A stretch of 6,032 bases of DNA from Spirochaetaceae bacterium (GTDB taxonomy: Bacteria; Spirochaetota; Spirochaetia; Treponematales; Breznakiellaceae): the NCBI GenBank assembly GCA_031255115.1, contig JAIRTD010000062.1, positions 1 to 6,032 of the forward strand, written 5' to 3'. The notes below the pieces were generated by a model that saw only the letters and a list, made by a program, of their open reading frames with translations, ran no database searches and was not told where the DNA came from. The number at the start of each line of letters is the position of its first letter. The first letter of the stretch is position 1. Below, piece by piece: positions 1-5,274 of the stretch. A program made the position numbers and the translations under genes.

Positions 1-192
1 GACGGGGCTATGGCCTGGATAAACAGCCCCGAGTGCGAGGCGTTCTGTTATGCCTTGGACACGGACTATAGGACGGTTCGGGAGAAAGGAGCGGCCCTGT
101 ACCGGCGTTTCCTGGAAGAAGACGAGGGCCGCGAAAAAGGCCCCGGCAGGCCTCGGAAACCCGGCAAAGGCAGCCGCTGCCGAAGTCTTTAA
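1..192 (+). CDS. C-terminal part of a small phage protein with an AT-hook-like tail (5' end outside window)
   Basis: The frame is open from the left edge and stops at TAA 190-192. The ATG at position 10 has no properly spaced ribosome binding site and the frame stays open above it, so the true start probably lies outside the window. The visible part has a compact helical segment (AWINSPECEAFCYALDTDY, then RTVREKGAALYRRFLEE). This resembles small phage proteins of the pattern A..W..S..fe..C..l..d...vR, which are common among phage middle/late genes and have no firm function. The tail contains GPGRPRKPGKG, which carries the GRPRKP core of an AT-hook, a minor-groove binder of AT-rich DNA. An AT-rich promoter-like stretch follows directly downstream. 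DNA binding or regulation is only an inference from that tail. Confidence 0.65.
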   Translation, partial: DGAMAWINSPECEAFCYALDTDYRTVREKGAALYRRFLEEDEGREKGPGRPRKPGKGSRCRSL

Positions 193-203
193 TAAATGTC
201 TTG

Positions 204-232
204 TTGACAAAAGTTTTTTCCTGGAATATATT
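204..232 (+). promoter_or_regulatory. Near-consensus sigma-70-type promoter
   Basis: A perfect -35 hexamer TTGACA (204-209) is followed after exactly 17 bases by TATATT (227-232), a 5 of 6 match to the -10 consensus. Transcription would start near 239-240. The site sits in the only AT-rich stretch of the window, 12 bases after the stop codon of the preceding gene, and points towards the head operon. There is no extended -10 TG at the right position. Promoter activity is inferred from sequence alone; the match is much better than the scattered TTGACA words inside the genes, none of which has a partner -10. Confidence 0.65.
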
Positions 233-248
233 TTTAGAGTAAATTAGT

Positions 249-275
249 CCGGCTTACCGAAATACGGAAGCCCGG
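249..275 (+). promoter_or_regulatory. Leader hairpin that overlaps the terminator stem (possible antiterminator)
   Basis: The bases can fold as CCG (257-259) with CGG (265-267) around a 5-base AAATA loop. The stem extends through GGCTT (251-255) with AAGCC (268-272), plus CC (249-250) with GG (274-275). A256 and C273 are bulged. This gives about ten pairs. Bases 269-275 also form the start of the downstream terminator's 5' arm, so the two folds exclude each other. The pairing can be seen in the sequence; a regulatory switch is an inference. The terminator fold looks the more stable of the two, so a ligand, protein or stalled ribosome would be needed to favour this hairpin. Confidence 0.45.
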
Positions 276-328
276 CAAGATCTCCGGCAGAGGTGTATTC
301 TGTCCGTGATCTCGCCGGGCTTTTTTTA
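268..328 (+). terminator. Strong rho-independent terminator
   Basis: Bases 269-276 (AGCCCGGC) pair with 314-321 (GCCGGGCT). After one A-C mismatch (277/313), AGATC 278-282 pairs with GATCT 308-312. Within the loop, CGGCAGA (285-291) can pair with TCTGTCCG (299-306) with one bulge, which extends the hairpin. A run of seven T (321-327) follows. On the minus strand there is no T-run after the stem, so it acts only on + strand transcripts. It ends transcripts from the small upstream gene. It also lies downstream of the promoter at 204-232 and upstream of the DUF2213 gene, so it could block entry into the head operon. Confidence 0.85.
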
Positions 329-335
329 TTGCCCT

Positions 336-339
336 GGAG
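336..339 (+). promoter_or_regulatory. Ribosome binding site that sets the DUF2213 start at 345
   Basis: GGAG at 336-339 stands 5 bases before ATG 345-347. The frame can be extended upstream to a GTG at 306, but those extra 13 codons would be read from the terminator's 3' arm and T-run and have no Shine-Dalgarno site. The ATG at 345 is therefore preferred. Confidence 0.75.
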
Positions 340-344
340 CGTAT

Positions 345-1634
345 ATGGCGGTTGTAAAAAGATACGATTCTCTTGACCCCGGCCGCTGGATGACCGCGCC
401 GTTTACCAGAACTACCGAGGGCTTCCTGGCAGGCCGTGCAATTGTGACCAGTATAGGTGTTTTCGCCTACCAAAATGCGGACGGCAGTATTACCCGCGAG
501 CTTCGGCCTCCGGAAGAGGTTTTCGATCATGAAAGCCTGGCCTCTATGAAGCTCAAACCGGTAACAAACGGCCATCCCGCCGAAAAAGTAACCCCCGCAA
601 ACACTCAGGAGCTTGCGGTCGGCAGCCTCGGGAGCCTTGTCACTACCACAACGCAGGAAAAAACATGGGACGGATATACGCCGCCTGAAAAACTGACGGA
701 CGGCCTTCACGTTGCCATAGACATGACTATCAACAAAGAAGATGCCATTGAAGACGTGCTGAACGGCAAGCGGGCGCTTTCGATGGGCTATGAGTGTGAA
801 ATCGAAAAAGCCGAAGCAGGCGCCGCGTGGCTCGGCATGGCATACGATTCCATTCAACGCAAAATCCGCTACAACCACTGCGCCATTGTTGATGCCGCGC
901 GGGCCGGAGACGCTGCAAGAATCCGGCTTGACGGCAAAGACGAACCGGCAGGCGGTACAGCTGGTATTCACTTGGACAGCGGGGACGCTGTCCGGATTGA
1001 CATAAAACCCCCGGGGAAACCCAGGGAAGACCAGGCCCAAGATCAGGAGGTTAAGACTATGAAGTTCAGGCTTGATAACGGCATGGAATATGATGCCCCG
1101 GAGGGATTTGTTCAGGCATATGTTTCCATGAAAGAAAGGGCGGACAACGCGGACAAGGCCCTTGCCAAGGAACGGGAAGACAGCAAAGCTGCCCTGTCCA
1201 AGCTGGCGGCGGAGCGGGATACCGCGAAAGACCGTGCGGACCAGGCCGAGGCCGAAGCAAAGAAGGCCAGGGAAGACGCCGCCGTCTCGCCGGAAAAAGT
1301 GAAGGCTGCGGCAAAGGAAATGGCGGCCCTCTACGATGCCGCCGACCGTGCCGGCGTCGAAGTCAAGGATGACATGGCCGACCTGGACATCAAGAAAGCG
1401 GTCATTACCGCGGTGTTCCCGAAGGCCGACCTCAAGGACAAGGACGAAGCCTACATCTCCGCACGGTACGATTCCGCGCTGGAGATGCTGGAAAGCCGCG
1501 CCGACAGCGAAAGCCGCGCCGTGGCCGGAGAGCTTCCATCCACCGAAATCAAGATGGATTCCGTCTCCGCGCGCCGGCGCATGATAGAACTCAACCGCCG
1601 CCTCAGCTGCGGTGAGAAGGCCGGGGAGGTATAA
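345..1634 (+). CDS. DUF2213 family prohead-protease-like protein fused to a scaffold-like coiled coil
   Basis: The protein has 429 residues. Residues 1-200 match the DUF2213 pattern: TTEGFLAG near 23-30, a G-V-F-x-Y and RELRPPEEVF block (38-60), PVTNGHP (72-78), LSMGYE (145-150), YDSIQ (167-171) and NHCAIVDAARAG (177-188). By analogy with U35-type prohead proteases, His77, Ser146 and His178 are candidate active-site residues. A charged, proline-rich linker (about 195-238) leads to an Ala/Glu/Lys-rich segment (about 258-330) that looks like a long coiled coil, then a C-terminal block containing AVFPKADL and AYISARYDSALEMLES. In known phages such proteins mature the procapsid, and C-terminal coiled coils act as scaffold or delivery domains. 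The cement and major capsid genes follow, which fits this role. The family is clear; protease activity is inferred. Confidence 0.92.
   Translation: MAVVKRYDSLDPGRWMTAPFTRTTEGFLAGRAIVTSIGVFAYQNADGSITRELRPPEEVFDHESLASMKLKPVTNGHPAEKVTPANTQELAVGSLGSLVTTTTQEKTWDGYTPPEKLTDGLHVAIDMTINKEDAIEDVLNGKRALSMGYECEIEKAEAGAAWLGMAYDSIQRKIRYNHCAIVDAARAGDAARIRLDGKDEPAGGTAGIHLDSGDAVRIDIKPPGKPREDQAQDQEVKTMKFRLDNGMEYDAPEGFVQAYVSMKERADNADKALAKEREDSKAALSKLAAERDTAKDRADQAEAEAKKAREDAAVSPEKVKAAAKEMAALYDAADRAGVEVKDDMADLDIKKAVITAVFPKADLKDKDEAYISARYDSALEMLESRADSESRAVAGELPSTEIKMDSVSARRRMIELNRRLSCGEKAGEV
974..993 (+). promoter_or_regulatory. Perfect hairpin with GGGA (GNRA) loop inside the DUF2213 linker
   Basis: GGACAGCG (974-981) pairs perfectly with CGCTGTCC (986-993) around the tetraloop GGGA, and two G-U pairs could extend the base. 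It lies in the codons of the protease-scaffold linker, 51 bases before the internal Shine-Dalgarno site at 1045. It may shape local mRNA folding near the internal start, but GC-rich coding DNA can yield such a stem by chance. Confidence 0.35.
1045..1050 (+). promoter_or_regulatory. Internal consensus Shine-Dalgarno site for the nested scaffold start
   Basis: AGGAGG at 1045-1050 is the full Shine-Dalgarno consensus and lies 8 bases before ATG 1059-1061, which is in frame with the DUF2213 gene. It is stronger than the site of the parent gene (GGAG), so initiation here is likely to be efficient. Confidence 0.7.
1059..1634 (+). CDS. Probable capsid scaffold protein translated from an internal in-frame start
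   Basis: This is the C-terminal 191 residues of the DUF2213 gene, beginning MKFRLDNGMEYDAPEGF, with the same stop codon. The start falls exactly at the end of the linker, so the product would contain the coiled coil and C-terminal block without the protease domain. The layout matches lambda C/Nu3, where a scaffold is made from an in-frame start inside the protease gene; many phage proteases have this nested arrangement. Residues 20-92 are almost entirely helical and rich in Ala, Lys, Glu and Asp, as expected for a scaffold. The Shine-Dalgarno site and its spacing are seen directly; a separate product and its scaffold role are inferences. Confidence 0.68.
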   Translation: MKFRLDNGMEYDAPEGFVQAYVSMKERADNADKALAKEREDSKAALSKLAAERDTAKDRADQAEAEAKKAREDAAVSPEKVKAAAKEMAALYDAADRAGVEVKDDMADLDIKKAVITAVFPKADLKDKDEAYISARYDSALEMLESRADSESRAVAGELPSTEIKMDSVSARRRMIELNRRLSCGEKAGEV

Positions 1635-1636
1635 CC

Positions 1637-2383
1637 ATGGCAGGAAGAAGCCTTTATGGCCCGCCCGTGCGGGCTGTCGCCGGACAGAAGTACGGTCTCA
1701 AGGGCAGCGTCCGCACCTATTGCGCCGGGGAGAAAATTTACCCCGGCGATCCGGTATTCGGCGTGGCCGGCGATGAGCTGGCCTGTTACGGGGCCCATAT
1801 TAATGCTGTTACGCTTACCGCTTCTGAAGCCCTCGCTGCCGGCAACGAGGTGGCGGTTACTATCAACGGCAAAGCCCTGCCTGTTGTGGAGTTTACCGGC
1901 TCCTCCGCCGGGACCCTTGAGGCCGTTGTCAAAGCCATTGAGCTTGACGATGACCTCTCCGATTTGGGCATTACAGCTTTCCTAATTGAAGGCGCAAACG
2001 CCATCGGCATTGCCGGCCCTGGTATTACCATCACTGCCGCCGCCGCCGTTACCGGAGGCGCGGCCCAGCCTAATTTTACCGCCGCCGCCGATACGGACAT
2101 GAAGTTCCTCGGCGTTGCCGTACACACCGAGCTGGGCTTCAAAGAAGGCACAGGTTTCTATCCCCCCGCCCACGCGGTCAACGTAATGGACTTCGGGGAG
2201 ATTTATGTCCCGGCTGCTGAAGACGCAAGCCCCCTGGACAAGGAACCGGCATACATCATCCTCTCCGGCAGTGATGCCGGCAAGTTTACCAATGATGATG
2301 ACGGAAATTATGACTGCGGCGCGTTTTTCCGCGGGCACAAAGAAGACGGCCTGGTGCGGATTGAACTTCACGGCATGAAATAA
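1637..2383 (+). CDS. Probable capsid cement/decoration protein with an inserted domain
   Basis: The protein has 248 residues. Its start is well supported by GGAGG (1625-1629), 7 bases before ATG 1637 and overlapping the end of the preceding gene. The N-terminus (residues 1-55, with GEKIYPGDPVFG) and the C-terminal half (about 152-248, with TDMKFLGVAV, AVNVMDFGEIYV and a final DGLVRIEL) resemble the Gp24-like structural cement proteins encoded between DUF2213 and DUF2184 genes. Between them, residues about 56-148 look like a separate beta-rich module (NEVAVTINGKALPVVEF, a helix, then GITITAAAAVTGGAAQPNFT), similar in style to repeats in phage surface proteins. The role is to stabilise or decorate the capsid lattice. 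Position and general pattern support the call; no single diagnostic motif is present, so a head-fibre or other minor capsid role remains possible. Confidence 0.65.
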   Translation: MAGRSLYGPPVRAVAGQKYGLKGSVRTYCAGEKIYPGDPVFGVAGDELACYGAHINAVTLTASEALAAGNEVAVTINGKALPVVEFTGSSAGTLEAVVKAIELDDDLSDLGITAFLIEGANAIGIAGPGITITAAAAVTGGAAQPNFTAAADTDMKFLGVAVHTELGFKEGTGFYPPAHAVNVMDFGEIYVPAAEDASPLDKEPAYIILSGSDAGKFTNDDDGNYDCGAFFRGHKEDGLVRIELHGMK

Positions 2384-2393
2384 GGAGTAGAAA

Positions 2394-3317
2394 ATGGCAC
2401 AAGTAGCAAGGCGGCTTGACCGCGCTGAATCTGTTTTTTTTGCCCGCGAAACCGAGTATATCAAAACGAGAACTTATGACGCTAAGTCCCCGGAACTCAA
2501 AGGGCTCCGCCTCGTCCCCCGGGCGGGCGACCTCCCCGCCGGCATTGAGCAGATTACCTACCGCCGGTATTTTGAGGCCGGGGAGGCGAAGGTTATCGCG
2601 GACTACGCGAAGGATTTCCCCCGCGTGGACGTGTTTGCGGAAGAGTACACCAGTAAAGTCGTAGACATCGGCGACAGCTACGGATACTCCATCAAGGAAA
2701 TCCGCGCTTCCATACGGAGCAGCAAGCGGCTTGACCAGCGCCGCGCCCTGAATGCCCGGCGCACTATTGAGCGCAAGCTCAATCACACTACCCTTCGCAC
2801 CGATCCCGATTGGGGAACCTACGGCCTGCTGGATTACCCCGGCATTACCGAGACCGCTTTCCCCGCGGATGGAACCGGCGGTTCAAAATTATGGGCCAGG
2901 AAATCTGTGGATCAAATCCTCCGGGATCTCAACATTTTGCTTGACGCGGTAAACGTGCCGACCAGCGGGATTGAGGAAGCCGATACCGTACTCATGCCCT
3001 TGCCGGCAAGAAATCTGCTTGTCAACACCCGGCTCGGCGACAACACAATTTCCCTCATGAAGTACATTCAAGACAATTTTCCGCAGATTAAGCGGATTGA
3101 ATGGCTGAATGAACTGATCGGCATAGGCGCGGGCGGCACGACCCGCATCATGGCCGGCAGGTTCGACAACGAACATCTGGAAAACCAGATAATCAGTGAT
3201 TTCGAGCAGCTTGAGACCGAACATGAGGGAGGCGAATACACTATCCCCTGCATGGCAACTACCGGCGGCATAATCATTTACTATCCTATGGCCTTTGCCT
3301 ATGCGGACGGCCTGTAA
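2394..3317 (+). CDS. Major capsid protein, DUF2184 family (HK97 fold)
   Basis: The protein has 307 residues, a usual length for this family. AAGGAG (2382-2387) lies 6 bases before ATG 2394. Family features include an N-terminal helix followed by LRLVPRAGDLPAGIEQITYRRYF, the E-loop-like stretch with AKVIADYAKDFPRVDVFAEEY, a long helix rich in Arg/Ala (about 105-130, dividing Lys/Arg pairs), then GLLDYPGI (about 143-150), and a C-terminal half with VLMPLPARNLL and ending GGIIIYYPMAFAYADGL. The subunit builds the icosahedral shell; the preceding genes supply the protease, scaffold and cement. Family members are known or predicted to share the HK97 fold. The call rests on this pattern together with the gene order, and is firm. 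Confidence 0.92.
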   Translation: MAQVARRLDRAESVFFARETEYIKTRTYDAKSPELKGLRLVPRAGDLPAGIEQITYRRYFEAGEAKVIADYAKDFPRVDVFAEEYTSKVVDIGDSYGYSIKEIRASIRSSKRLDQRRALNARRTIERKLNHTTLRTDPDWGTYGLLDYPGITETAFPADGTGGSKLWARKSVDQILRDLNILLDAVNVPTSGIEEADTVLMPLPARNLLVNTRLGDNTISLMKYIQDNFPQIKRIEWLNELIGIGAGGTTRIMAGRFDNEHLENQIISDFEQLETEHEGGEYTIPCMATTGGIIIYYPMAFAYADGL

Positions 3318-3330
3318 GGAGAAGCGTTAA

Positions 3331-4005
3331 ATGTTTGTAAAATACAATCCGAAAAACCCGCATGTCAAAACTATTCCCATTGTTTTCAACAGCGGCGGGG
3401 ACAGATCCATTCCGGTATCAAGCGAGTCGGTAATCCTCCGCCCTGGAACCAACGAACTGACGGAGGAACAATGGGCGGCAGTACAGCCGCACGTACAGGA
3501 CGATATAAAGCAAAAGATCATCGTCCCCTTTACCGTTGAGGTGAAGAAGGCCGGGGGCGTTATGAAGGCCCGCACCTTGAAGGACGTTCCGGTTTCCGTG
3601 GCGCGGAAAATCATCGAATCCTGCCGGAACGCGGCCGATCTCAAGAAGTGGGCACGGCAGGAGCTTCCCGATGAAGTCATGCTGCTGGTCCTCAGACGGC
3701 TTCGCAGGCTCAAAATTGATCTGGATGAATCAGGCGGTGATATGTCCGGCGAAGAAGACACCCTGGACGATGACATCACTTCCGAAGCCGATACCGGCGA
3801 AGAAGATACTGCCCGTAATGACAACGACGGTGATGACCCGCCGAAAGAAGGCGGCGGGGCCAAAACCGGCAGGCGGCGCGGAAGGAAAAAAACGCGGGAG
3901 TCTGAATCTGAAGATGGCGGCCATGACAATGACGGTGATGACCCGCAGGGAGATGACGGCGATGACGAAATCCCCGATTTTGACGGATCTGGAGGCCGGG
4001 AATAA
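3331..4005 (+). CDS. Phage protein of unknown function with long acidic C-terminal tail
   Basis: The protein has 224 residues. AAGGAG (3316-3321) lies 9 bases before ATG 3331. Residues 1-70 form a small beta-type domain containing ILRPGTNELTEEQWAAV, a PG.N.L..e.W pattern common in unnamed phage proteins encoded next to capsid genes. Residues 80-128 are helical (ARTLKDVPVSVARKIIESC, then LKKWARQELPDEVMLLVLRRLRRL). From about 132 on the chain is low-complexity and very acidic, with two copies of DNDGDDP (164-170 and 199-205) and a basic island GRRRGRKKTR (180-189) between them. The tail looks disordered and could bind capsid, cation or protein partners. Placement between capsid and adaptor genes suggests a head or head-completion role, but no function is established. 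Confidence 0.8.
   Translation: MFVKYNPKNPHVKTIPIVFNSGGDRSIPVSSESVILRPGTNELTEEQWAAVQPHVQDDIKQKIIVPFTVEVKKAGGVMKARTLKDVPVSVARKIIESCRNAADLKKWARQELPDEVMLLVLRRLRRLKIDLDESGGDMSGEEDTLDDDITSEADTGEEDTARNDNDGDDPPKEGGGAKTGRRRGRKKTRESESEDGGHDNDGDDPQGDDGDDEIPDFDGSGGRE
3818..3946 (+). repeat. Two-copy 24-base direct repeat coding for DNDGDDP
   Basis: Bases 3818-3841 and 3923-3946 match at 23 of 24 positions (C3825 against T3930). The copies are 105 bases apart, a multiple of three, so both read as DNDGDDP in the acidic tail. A shorter relative, coding GDDGDDE, follows near 3950-3970. The pattern suggests in-frame duplication or expansion of an acidic segment. Confidence 0.8.
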
Positions 4006-4008
4006 CCA

Positions 4009-4398
4009 GTGGCCGATCCCCGCCGGATAATCGCGGCCGTCTGCCCGGAACTTGCGGCCAGCCCTTCCCTGGACGATTTCCTTGATATGGCGGCTGAGCT
4101 TACCGACCGGGAGTTTTTCGGAAAGCTGGCTTCCTATGCCGTCGCGTACAGGGCCTGTCATCTTTTCATGGTGTCCGGCGGCGGAGGGAGCGGCAGCCCC
4201 GCTTTCGGGATGGGCCAGATTGCCAGCATGAGCGAGGGGGGCCTTTCGGTGAGCTTTGCGGCCGGCGCGTCAAAAAGCGGCGGCAGCGGTTTGGATACGA
4301 CCAAATACGGAAAACTGCTGCTTGATCTTATTAAATCGCGCCCAACAATGGGCGTAAATACGGCGGGGCTTCATTTCCCTGTGCATGGAGGTTACTAA
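4009..4398 (+). CDS. DUF4054 family head-tail adaptor-like protein (GTG start)
   Basis: The protein has 129 residues, the normal length for DUF4054. The opening helices (RRIIAAVCPELAASPSLDDFLDMAAELTD), the ASYAVAYRACHLFM helix that corresponds to the family's A..YL.AH motif, the SEGGLSVSFAAGASKSG stretch and DTTKYGKLLLDLI (about 96-108) all fit the family. DUF4054 proteins sit between capsid and neck genes and are thought to join the portal to the neck. The start is GTG at 4009, 3 bases after the previous stop. GGAGG (3991-3995) is 13 bases away, longer than ideal. The only in-frame ATG nearby (4087) would cut into the first helices and lacks a ribosome binding site. A glycine/serine loop (57-63) is a minor peculiarity. 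Confidence 0.87.
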   Translation: MADPRRIIAAVCPELAASPSLDDFLDMAAELTDREFFGKLASYAVAYRACHLFMVSGGGGSGSPAFGMGQIASMSEGGLSVSFAAGASKSGGSGLDTTKYGKLLLDLIKSRPTMGVNTAGLHFPVHGGY

Positions 4399-4670
4399 TG
4401 GCGGAAAAGCAGTATAGGTACACGGCAAAAATCAAGCAGCCGCAGACAGCGGCCAACGTTAAACTTGACCCCAGGGGCGGCATTCTTTCCGAGCGGGAAA
4501 TCAAGACCCTGAAGAAAGACGCTTATGGCGCCTCTCTGCTGGAAAAGGGGCTGCTGACTGTCGAGGAAGCGCCGGTTTCCGAACCGGATCATGATTCCTC
4601 AAAAAACAAAATGTCCAAAGGAAAGACCGGCAATGATTCTGACGAGACCGGGCGGGAACCTCCTGGGTAG
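4398..4670 (+). CDS. Small phage protein of unknown function
   Basis: The protein has 90 residues. Its ATG (4398-4400) overlaps the TAA of the preceding gene by one base, and GGAGG (4387-4391) lies 6 bases upstream, so the start is secure and coupled translation is likely. Residues 5-55 make a small folded-looking unit: a beta-like YRYTAKIKQP and TAANVKLDPRGGILSEREIKTLKKDAYGASLLEKGLLTVEE, a pattern seen in short unnamed phage proteins encoded between adaptor and neck genes. From about 60 on the chain is polar and probably disordered (Asp/Ser/Lys/Glu-rich). No catalytic motif, signal peptide or membrane segment is visible. A role in head-tail joining is suggested only by position. Confidence 0.78.
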   Translation: MAEKQYRYTAKIKQPQTAANVKLDPRGGILSEREIKTLKKDAYGASLLEKGLLTVEEAPVSEPDHDSSKNKMSKGKTGNDSDETGREPPG

Positions 4671-4683
4671 CGGGGGCTGAATT

Positions 4684-5274
4684 ATGGCGAATAAAGGAAT
4701 GACCGACAAAGACCTCGGCTTGAAAGACATTCTCAAGGAAGTGGAAAAACTCAAATCCATGTGCGTCAAGGTCGGCGTTACCGAGGACGTTGGTTCAAAC
4801 AAAGGAGTGCACAGGGTAAGCAAAGCCGGTAAGAACGGCAAGAAAACCAAACGAAAAGTTAAGGTTGAAAATACTAATGGGCCGACTATTGCTCAATATG
4901 CCGCCCGGAATGAACTCGGCGTTCTTGGCCCTCCCGTGAGCCAGCATGGACAAGGCAAATGGTTCATCCCTCCGCGCCCTTTCGTGCGGGGCTGGGCTGA
5001 CGGCAGGCGCGAGCAGATCGCAAAGACGATGGAAAAGTTTGGCAGGCAGATTACAAGCGGATTGTATGGTGCTAGTACCATAATAAGGCGGCTCGGCGAA
5101 TACGGGCAAGGCGGGGTTAAGTCGTATATCCGAAACGGCCCTCATATAGAGAATGCGGATTCCACGAAACGCAGAAAGGGCAGCAGCAAACCATTGATTG
5201 ACACCGGAACCCTGCGGAACTCAATCCGCTTTCAGATAATTGAAAGACCTGTGGACGCGGAGAGCGGGAAATGA
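4684..5274 (+). CDS. HK97-gp10-like neck / tail-completion protein
   Basis: The protein has 196 residues. Diagnostic stretches are CVKVGVTEDV (27-36), TIAQYAARNELGV (68-80), WFIPPRPFVRGWADG (93-107) and, near the C-terminus, KPLIDTGTLRNSIRFQI (169-185). The pattern V.VG, then A..NE.G, then IP.RPF.R is typical of HK97 gp10-like proteins, and K.L.DTG.L..SI also occurs in Mu gpG/tail-completion (Phage_tail_S) proteins. Such proteins connect the neck to the tail tube. Residues 46-62 are a lysine-rich insertion that separates the first strand from the A..NE.G helix. The ATG at 4684 has only a weak G-rich stretch (4672-4676) upstream. A later ATG (4699) has AAAGGA directly against it with no spacer, so it is less likely. 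Confidence 0.82.
   Translation: MANKGMTDKDLGLKDILKEVEKLKSMCVKVGVTEDVGSNKGVHRVSKAGKNGKKTKRKVKVENTNGPTIAQYAARNELGVLGPPVSQHGQGKWFIPPRPFVRGWADGRREQIAKTMEKFGRQITSGLYGASTIIRRLGEYGQGGVKSYIRNGPHIENADSTKRRKGSSKPLIDTGTLRNSIRFQIIERPVDAESGK

Noticed and set aside
306..344. Upstream GTG extension of the DUF2213 gene
   Set aside because: The extra codons come from the terminator's 3' arm and T-run and have no Shine-Dalgarno site, whereas ATG 345 has GGAG at 5 bases.
293..376. Possible leader peptide starting at GTG 293
   Set aside because: No separate, well-spaced ribosome binding site and no run of regulatory codons; overlap with the terminator and DUF2213 start makes it unconvincing.
996..1003. TTGACA word inside the DUF2213 gene (also seen near 5894)
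   Set aside because: No fitting -10 element lies 16-18 bases downstream.
1009..1016. Palindrome CCCCGGGG
   Set aside because: No loop is possible and it lies within coding sequence; a chance outcome of GC-rich codons.
234..1040. Long open frame (268 codons) on the minus strand under the DUF2213 gene
   Set aside because: Its translation has no recognisable domain, it runs antisense to a clear protein family, and it lies across the terminator; such frames arise often opposite GC-rich genes.
2265..2280. CCGGCA-GTGA-TGCCGG hairpin inside the cement gene
   Set aside because: A six-pair stem within GC-rich coding DNA is common by chance and is not near a start, stop or T-run.
2411..2441. Terminator-like GCGG-CTTGA-CCGC hairpin before the T8 tract
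   Set aside because: Only four pairs and about ten bases between stem and T-run; lies inside the capsid coding sequence.
3327..3929. Open frame of 200 codons on the minus strand, Ser/Pro-rich
   Set aside because: Its composition is the mirror of the Asp/Glu/Arg-rich coding strand; no domain or ribosome binding site.
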